NCBI GenBank assembly: GCA_036821645.1
Contig: DAISJD010000133.1
Coordinates: forward strand, 1 to 8,836
Direction: 5' to 3'
Origin: DAISJD01 sp036821645
Lineage (GTDB): Bacteria; Pseudomonadota; Alphaproteobacteria; ATCC43930; CGMCC-115725
DNA: 8,836 bases
The position numbers and the translations under genes are program-made. The notes under the pieces are model-generated. The model worked only from the letters and a program-made list of their open reading frames with translations, was not told the DNA's origin and searched no databases. Every line of letters begins with the position of its first letter. Position 1 is the first letter of the stretch. Shown piece after piece: positions 5,507 through 8,836 of this stretch.

Positions 5507-6496
5507 ATGCCTCAGATCCAGCTTGATGACCGCCGCTTCGATACGGCACCCGGTGAGACCATCCTCGACACGCTGCTCCGGCACGGCGTCGATCACCCGC
5601 ACGGGTGCCGCCAGGGCCTCTGCCAGTCTTGTCTCATCACCCAAACCGCAGGGCCCATCCCCGATGGCGCGCAAATTGGCCTAAAACCGGGGCAAATTGC
5701 CCAAAACCTAGTCCTCGCCTGCCTGTGCCACCCTGAAAACGATCTCAGCCTGACGCGCGCGGGCACCCCCGCCTTCCAACCCGCAACCATAACCGACATC
5801 CGCCCCCTATCGGCGGGCGTGGTTCAGATTCTGCTGACGCCGTCAGAGACCGTCTCTGCCTTGCCAGGACAATTTATCAATCTGCGCCGCCCCGACGGTT
5901 TGATCCGGTCCTATTCTCTGGCAAATCTCACCGATGTGCCGGGGCCGCTCGAGCTACATATCCAACAGCCGCACCCATCTGCCCCGCCGGAGGCCCGATC
6001 GGGCATGGCCCCGTGGCTTGCGGCCGCCAAGGCCGGTCAAGCCGTCGCGATTCAAGGGCCGGTCGGACAATGCGTCTATTTGGGTGAACCTGACCGGCTC
6101 GACCAACCGATTTTGTTGATCGGGACCGGCACGGGCCTCGCCCCCTTGCTGGCAATCCTGCGGGCGGCCCTGTTGTGCGGCCATCGGGGGCCGATCCGGC
6201 TCTATCACGGGGCGTCTTCCCCCGGAAATCTATACTTGATCGATCATCTGACGGGCCTTGCCGCCCGACACCCGAACCTGACGGTGGAGCATGTGCTCTC
6301 CGTCCCGGATGCTGGATTTAAAACCGGCAATGTCGGTGCTGTCGCCTTGGCGGAAACGGGATCCCTTGCCGGATGGCGCGTCTATCTCTGCGGACACCCG
6401 CTCATGGTCAAATCGACCCGCAAGGCGGCGTTTCTAGCCGGTGCCGCCTTGAAGGATATCGAAGCGGACGCCTTCGTCAGTGCGCCTGCACACTGA
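5507..6496 (+). CDS. 2Fe-2S/FAD/NAD(P)H oxidoreductase, likely globin reductase
   Basis: A 329-residue electron-transfer flavoprotein with three domains. First is an N-terminal plant-type ferredoxin domain (about 1-85) with C34-x4-C39-x2-C42 and C72 as ligands (C74 is an alternative). Next is an FAD domain (about 92-195) with the RSYS motif at 134-137. Last is an NAD(P) domain (about 200-329) with GTGTGLAP (206-213) and YLCGHPLM (293-300). This is the layout of class IB oxygenase reductases such as the benzoate dioxygenase reductase BenC. No oxygenase genes are nearby. Its neighbour is the NsrR-linked globin, so it probably passes electrons from NAD(P)H to the globin haem. The ATG at 5507 is chosen because the ferredoxin domain begins there, though no ribosome site is visible. 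An in-frame ATG at 5435 with a weak GGA would add 24 non-conserved residues. Confidence 0.88.
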   Translation: MPQIQLDDRRFDTAPGETILDTLLRHGVDHPHGCRQGLCQSCLITQTAGPIPDGAQIGLKPGQIAQNLVLACLCHPENDLSLTRAGTPAFQPATITDIRPLSAGVVQILLTPSETVSALPGQFINLRRPDGLIRSYSLANLTDVPGPLELHIQQPHPSAPPEARSGMAPWLAAAKAGQAVAIQGPVGQCVYLGEPDRLDQPILLIGTGTGLAPLLAILRAALLCGHRGPIRLYHGASSPGNLYLIDHLTGLAARHPNLTVEHVLSVPDAGFKTGNVGAVALAETGSLAGWRVYLCGHPLMVKSTRKAAFLAGAALKDIEADAFVSAPAH

Positions 6497-6553
6497 ACGC
6501 CGAGGCGGATGATCCAGAAGGATGGAACGCGCCACTATGCCCCTACGGGGGGA

Positions 6554-7489
6554 TTACCGCTGGTTGTTTTGCGGGGCCAGCAGGGATAGGGCGGCCTTGG
6601 CGGCACGGTTGCTGTTGCCGAGTGCCGTCGTCGCCAATTGACGGCGCAAAATCTCGGACTGAGTCGTCGCCGCCTCGGTATTGAGATCGGCCAGGGTCAG
6701 TTTATCGGCCCCCTGATTCAAAGTATTGACCTGATCTTGATTGAACCGCAGGCGATTGGTCAAAACCCCAACCGACCCGCCGATCGAGGCGGCAACCCCT
6801 TGATTTTGACTGATGGCCGTATCGATCCTGGTCGCCACGGCTGAAAAAATCGCGTTGGCCGAACTCACGGCAAGACCGCCCGGCGTACCGAGGGCCGAAA
6901 AACCGGCAACCGCCACACCGCCGGGCCCGGACAACAGGCCCGATACGGCGAAAGTGCCATTGGCCCCAAACACGCCCGACTGGCCGAACAGACCGCCAGG
7001 CCCGGCGAGGTTGACGCCGGGTATCGTCAAAGTCGCCGCCGTCCGGTTCGAGAGTTGGGTTGAAAGACTGCTGGTGCTGCCGGCCAGGATATTGACCCCG
7101 CCGAAACTGGCATCGCGCACCACCTCGGACAATTGCTGGCCGACCGCCCGCAATTGGTCGGTTGCGGCCTTCTTATCGGCAAGACCGCCCGCCTCTGCAC
7201 TTTGCACGATGCCCTTCAACTGCTTCAAAAAACCGTCCACCGCTGTGCTGGCGGTCAAAGAAGCGCCCAAGGCCGAAACGGTCTGACCGATCGTATCATT
7301 GCGGGACGACAGATCTGATGCCTGCTGTACCAAGGCCTGCGACCGGAAAAAGGCAATCGGATCGTCCGTAACTTGATTGACCTTGCGCCCCGTATTCAGG
7401 CGGGATTGGGACTGATTGATCCTGTTCGATGCGTCGTTGATCGATTGCAGCGAAGACCGTTGGGCGGCGGACAGGGCAATATCAGACAT
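6554..7489 (-). CDS. Flagellin-like protein
   Basis: A 311-residue flagellin family protein, secreted by the flagellar export system rather than by a signal peptide. The N-terminal D0/D1 region (1-135) has the usual helical heptads with RLNTGRKVNQVTDDP (30-44), FFRSQAL (47-53) and DASFGGVNIL (127-136). The C-terminal region (about 215-311) has ADLNTEAATTQSEILRRQLATTAL and ends in LSLLAPQNNQR. The centre (about 157-206) replaces the normal variable domain. It is short and glycine-rich, with repeated PGG blocks (164-166, 189-191, 203-205). The ATG at 7489 has GGATGA just upstream, and an ATG at 7498 would add MKS. No other flagellar gene is in the window, so it may be an accessory or secondary flagellin. 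About 250 bases separate it from pdxH. I found no confident sigma-28 or sigma-54 promoter. Confidence 0.85.
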   Translation of the reverse strand: MSDIALSAAQRSSLQSINDASNRINQSQSRLNTGRKVNQVTDDPIAFFRSQALVQQASDLSSRNDTIGQTVSALGASLTASTAVDGFLKQLKGIVQSAEAGGLADKKAATDQLRAVGQQLSEVVRDASFGGVNILAGSTSSLSTQLSNRTAATLTIPGVNLAGPGGLFGQSGVFGANGTFAVSGLLSGPGGVAVAGFSALGTPGGLAVSSANAIFSAVATRIDTAISQNQGVAASIGGSVGVLTNRLRFNQDQVNTLNQGADKLTLADLNTEAATTQSEILRRQLATTALGNSNRAAKAALSLLAPQNNQR

Positions 7490-7539
7490 GGATTTCATCC
7501 ATTGGCAGGGGGTCCGTCAGGACGAAGGACCAAAATACG

Positions 7540-7550
7540 GGTCATTGACC
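7540..7550 (-). promoter_or_regulatory. Palindrome GGTCAATGACC upstream of the flagellin gene
   Basis: On the minus strand this reads CGGTCAATGACC, the same 12 bases found before the CBS gene (palindrome core at 4347-4357). It lies about 50 bases before the flagellin start codon. It may be a shared operator or a coincidence. Confidence 0.3.
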
Positions 7551-7735
7551 GACCATAGACAAAACGAACCCCCGAGATCTTCGATCGACGGGTCGGTGTC
7601 GTGCGTGGCCGTTTTTGGTGTCTCAACTATGCCACGTCCTTGGCCCCCCTGTCATGCGACATAAGGACCAAGTAACGGGCAAGTTATCAGGATTTTTATC
7701 TTTATTTATTTAAAATTATTCTTGTATCGACGGTA

Positions 7736-8329
7736 TTAAGGATAAAGCCGTTCCACCGACCATCCATCCTGCGCGCGGGTGAACACGAACCGATCATGCA
7801 GGCGGAACGGACGATCCTGCCAAAACTCGATTGTTTGCGGCAATAACCGAAACCCGGACCAATGGGGGGGGCGCGGCACCGATTCCGTCGGGAAACGGTC
7901 ATCGGCCTCTTTCAGTTTCGCTTCGAACAGGGCGCGAGATTCAAGCGGACGCGACTGGGCCGAGGCCCAAGCGCCAAGCTTGCTTTCCCGGGGGCGCCCG
8001 GCGAAATAGGCATCGGCCTCATGATCGCTCACACACTCGATCCGGCCATCGATTCGGACCTGTCTCTGAAGCGATTTCCAGTGAAAACAGAGCGATGCAA
8101 ACGGATTCGCCGCCAATTCCCGCCCTTTCTTACTGTCAAGATTCGTATAGAAAATAAAACCTGCCGCATCCAACCCCTTGAGGAGGACGATCCGCACCGA
8201 TGTCCGTCCGTCCGGCGTGGCGGTGGCCAAAGCCATGGCATTGGGATCGGCCGGTTCCGCCGCCTTCGCGTCGGCAAACCAAGCGGCAAACACGTCAAAC
8301 GGGTCATCCGATGCGTTGAATTCCATCAT
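7736..8329 (-). CDS. pdxH: Pyridoxine/pyridoxamine 5'-phosphate oxidase PdxH
   Basis: FMN enzyme that oxidises pyridoxine or pyridoxamine 5'-phosphate to pyridoxal 5'-phosphate (PLP), cytoplasmic and homodimeric. The 197-residue length is normal. Visible family features are the FMN-binding RIVLLKG (46-52), FYTNLDSKKGRELAANP (60-76) and FHWKSLQRQVRIDG (82-95). The signature IEFWQDRPFRLHDR (167-180) fits the PdxH pattern, and the C-terminal ERLYP is also typical. AAGGA lies 5 bases before the first of two adjacent ATG codons (8329 and 8326). It is divergent from the J-domain gene to the right. There is no visible link to the thiamin genes beyond both being cofactor biosynthesis. The downstream sequence is very AT-rich but shows no clear terminator stem. 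Confidence 0.95.
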   Translation of the reverse strand: MMEFNASDDPFDVFAAWFADAKAAEPADPNAMALATATPDGRTSVRIVLLKGLDAAGFIFYTNLDSKKGRELAANPFASLCFHWKSLQRQVRIDGRIECVSDHEADAYFAGRPRESKLGAWASAQSRPLESRALFEAKLKEADDRFPTESVPRPPHWSGFRLLPQTIEFWQDRPFRLHDRFVFTRAQDGWSVERLYP

Positions 8330-8408
8330 GCAGTTCCTTGATTCACAAACCCTAAATCCAATCTATCGCACTATAGGCTCATTTGCAGCCCGGCGCCTGT
8401 GCGACATG

Positions 8409-8454
8409 GTGCCAAGGGCCCTGCATCGATCGCAGGCCCCTTGGTGCTTTTCTT
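8409..8454 (+). terminator. Strong terminator hairpin without an evident upstream gene
   Basis: A 16-position stem joins 8409-8424 (GTGCCAAGGGCCCTGC) to 8432-8447 (GCAGGCCCCTTGGTGC). It has two G-U pairs, one C-C mismatch and a 7-base loop, and is followed by TTTTCTT. The T-run is on the plus strand, so it would stop transcripts moving toward the J-domain gene. The only sequence before it is the 79 bases after the divergent pdxH start. It could end a small RNA, act as a leader attenuator, or block antisense transcription out of pdxH. An alternative pairing GGCGCC (8392-8397) with GGTGCC (8408-8413) would disrupt the base of the left arm. Confidence 0.75.
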
Positions 8455-8563
8455 GCCGCCTCGGCACAGATGACAGCAACCGTCGGCATGAACCGCCCGG
8501 TACGCCCAACCTAAAGGATACTGACTGCACGATCACACGTACTTTATTTGCAATTTACCGCCA

Positions 8564-8587
8564 TTCCATCCGAGATCAAGGATGGAA
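8564..8587. repeat. Inverted repeat upstream of the J-domain gene
   Basis: TTCCATCC (8564-8571) and GGATGGAA (8580-8587) form a perfect 8-bp inverted repeat with an 8-base spacer, ending 41 bases before the J-domain start codon. It could be an operator or a leader hairpin. No known regulator is recognised. Confidence 0.4.
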
Positions 8588-8628
8588 CTTTACGGATTTT
8601 CAACCCAAAATGCCGATTGTATTGTCCC

Positions 8629-8836
8629 ATGCTTGATCCCTACACGATCCTCCAAGTTGCCCGTAGTGCAACCTCCGATGAAATTAAGCGGGCCTATCGG
8701 CGGCTTGCCAAAGAGTTGCACCCCGATCTCAACCCCGGCAATCCGAATAGCGCCCGGCGCTTCAAGGATCTAAACGCGGCCTACGACGTCCTATCCGACG
8801 ATACGAAGCGCCGCCAGTACGATCTCGAAGTCTCAG
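8629..8836 (+). CDS. J-domain (DnaJ-like) protein, 3' end outside window
   Basis: The first 69 codons of a gene that runs off the right edge. Nearly all of it is a J domain: DPYTILQVARSATSDEIKRA, then AYRRLAKELHPDLNPGN with the catalytic HPD at residues 31-33, then FKDLNAAYDVLSDDTKRRQYD. J domains stimulate Hsp70 (DnaK) ATPase. Without the rest of the protein it cannot be told whether this is full DnaJ, a CbpA-like protein or a short J protein. Divergent pdxH/J-domain pairs are, from memory, common in alphaproteobacteria and usually involve a DnaJ-like protein other than the main DnaJ. The ATG at 8629 has no good ribosome site, and an in-frame TTG at 8617 is the alternative. The start fits the normal J-domain boundary. 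Confidence 0.88.
   Translation, partial: MLDPYTILQVARSATSDEIKRAYRRLAKELHPDLNPGNPNSARRFKDLNAAYDVLSDDTKRRQYDLEVS

Noticed and set aside
6540..6550. CCCC-TAC-GGGG hairpin between the reductase and flagellin genes
   Set aside because: A 4-bp stem with a 3-base loop and no T-run is not a credible terminator.
7862..8341. Plus-strand ORF of 159 codons opposite pdxH
   Set aside because: Antisense shadow of pdxH with no recognisable domain.

Overview
The window looks like a GC-rich alphaproteobacterial chromosome, most likely from a Rhodospirillales-type organism. This rests on overall protein similarity recalled from memory (thiO-thiS-thiG order, an alphaproteobacterial-style flagellin, divergent pdxH and J-domain genes), not on a search. 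Coding density is high. The gaps are short and locally AT-rich, notably around 3013-3217, 4008-4260 and 7680-7735.

Left part (1-2330): a thiamin-thiazole operon. A TPP riboswitch aptamer (36-131) is followed by thiO, thiS and thiG. ThiO oxidises glycine to dehydroglycine, ThiS carries sulfur as a C-terminal thiocarboxylate, and ThiG condenses these with deoxyxylulose phosphate into the thiazole. The apparent thiO ribosome binding site lies inside the conserved 3' part of the aptamer. thiE, thiF, thiD and thiC are not in the window.

Middle part (2332-4880): thiG converges, with a 1-bp gap, on a cytoplasmic sulfite-oxidase-fold molybdenum enzyme. Next come a 62-residue zinc-ribbon-like protein in an AT-rich stretch, an unrecognised exported protein on the minus strand, a 373-bp non-coding stretch, and a stand-alone CBS-pair protein that ends in a clear intrinsic terminator.

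Nitric-oxide locus (4961-6496): this is the most interesting part. A near-perfect NsrR-type palindrome (5000-5022) sits just upstream of a group I truncated haemoglobin. That gene is followed by a reductase carrying a plant-type 2Fe-2S domain, an FAD domain and an NAD(P) domain. Together they resemble a flavohaemoglobin (Hmp) split into a separate globin and a separate reductase, under the kind of operator that controls hmp in other bacteria. This suggests a two-component nitric oxide dioxygenase.

Right part (6554-8836): a flagellin-like gene with a glycine-rich centre and pdxH (PLP synthesis), both on the minus strand, then the start of a J-domain protein running off the right edge. An 11-bp palindrome, GGTCAATGACC, occurs upstream of both the CBS gene and the flagellin gene. 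The pdxH/dnaJ divergent gap holds a strong plus-strand terminator hairpin with no obvious gene in front of it. No tRNA, rRNA, CRISPR array, insertion sequence or integrase was seen.
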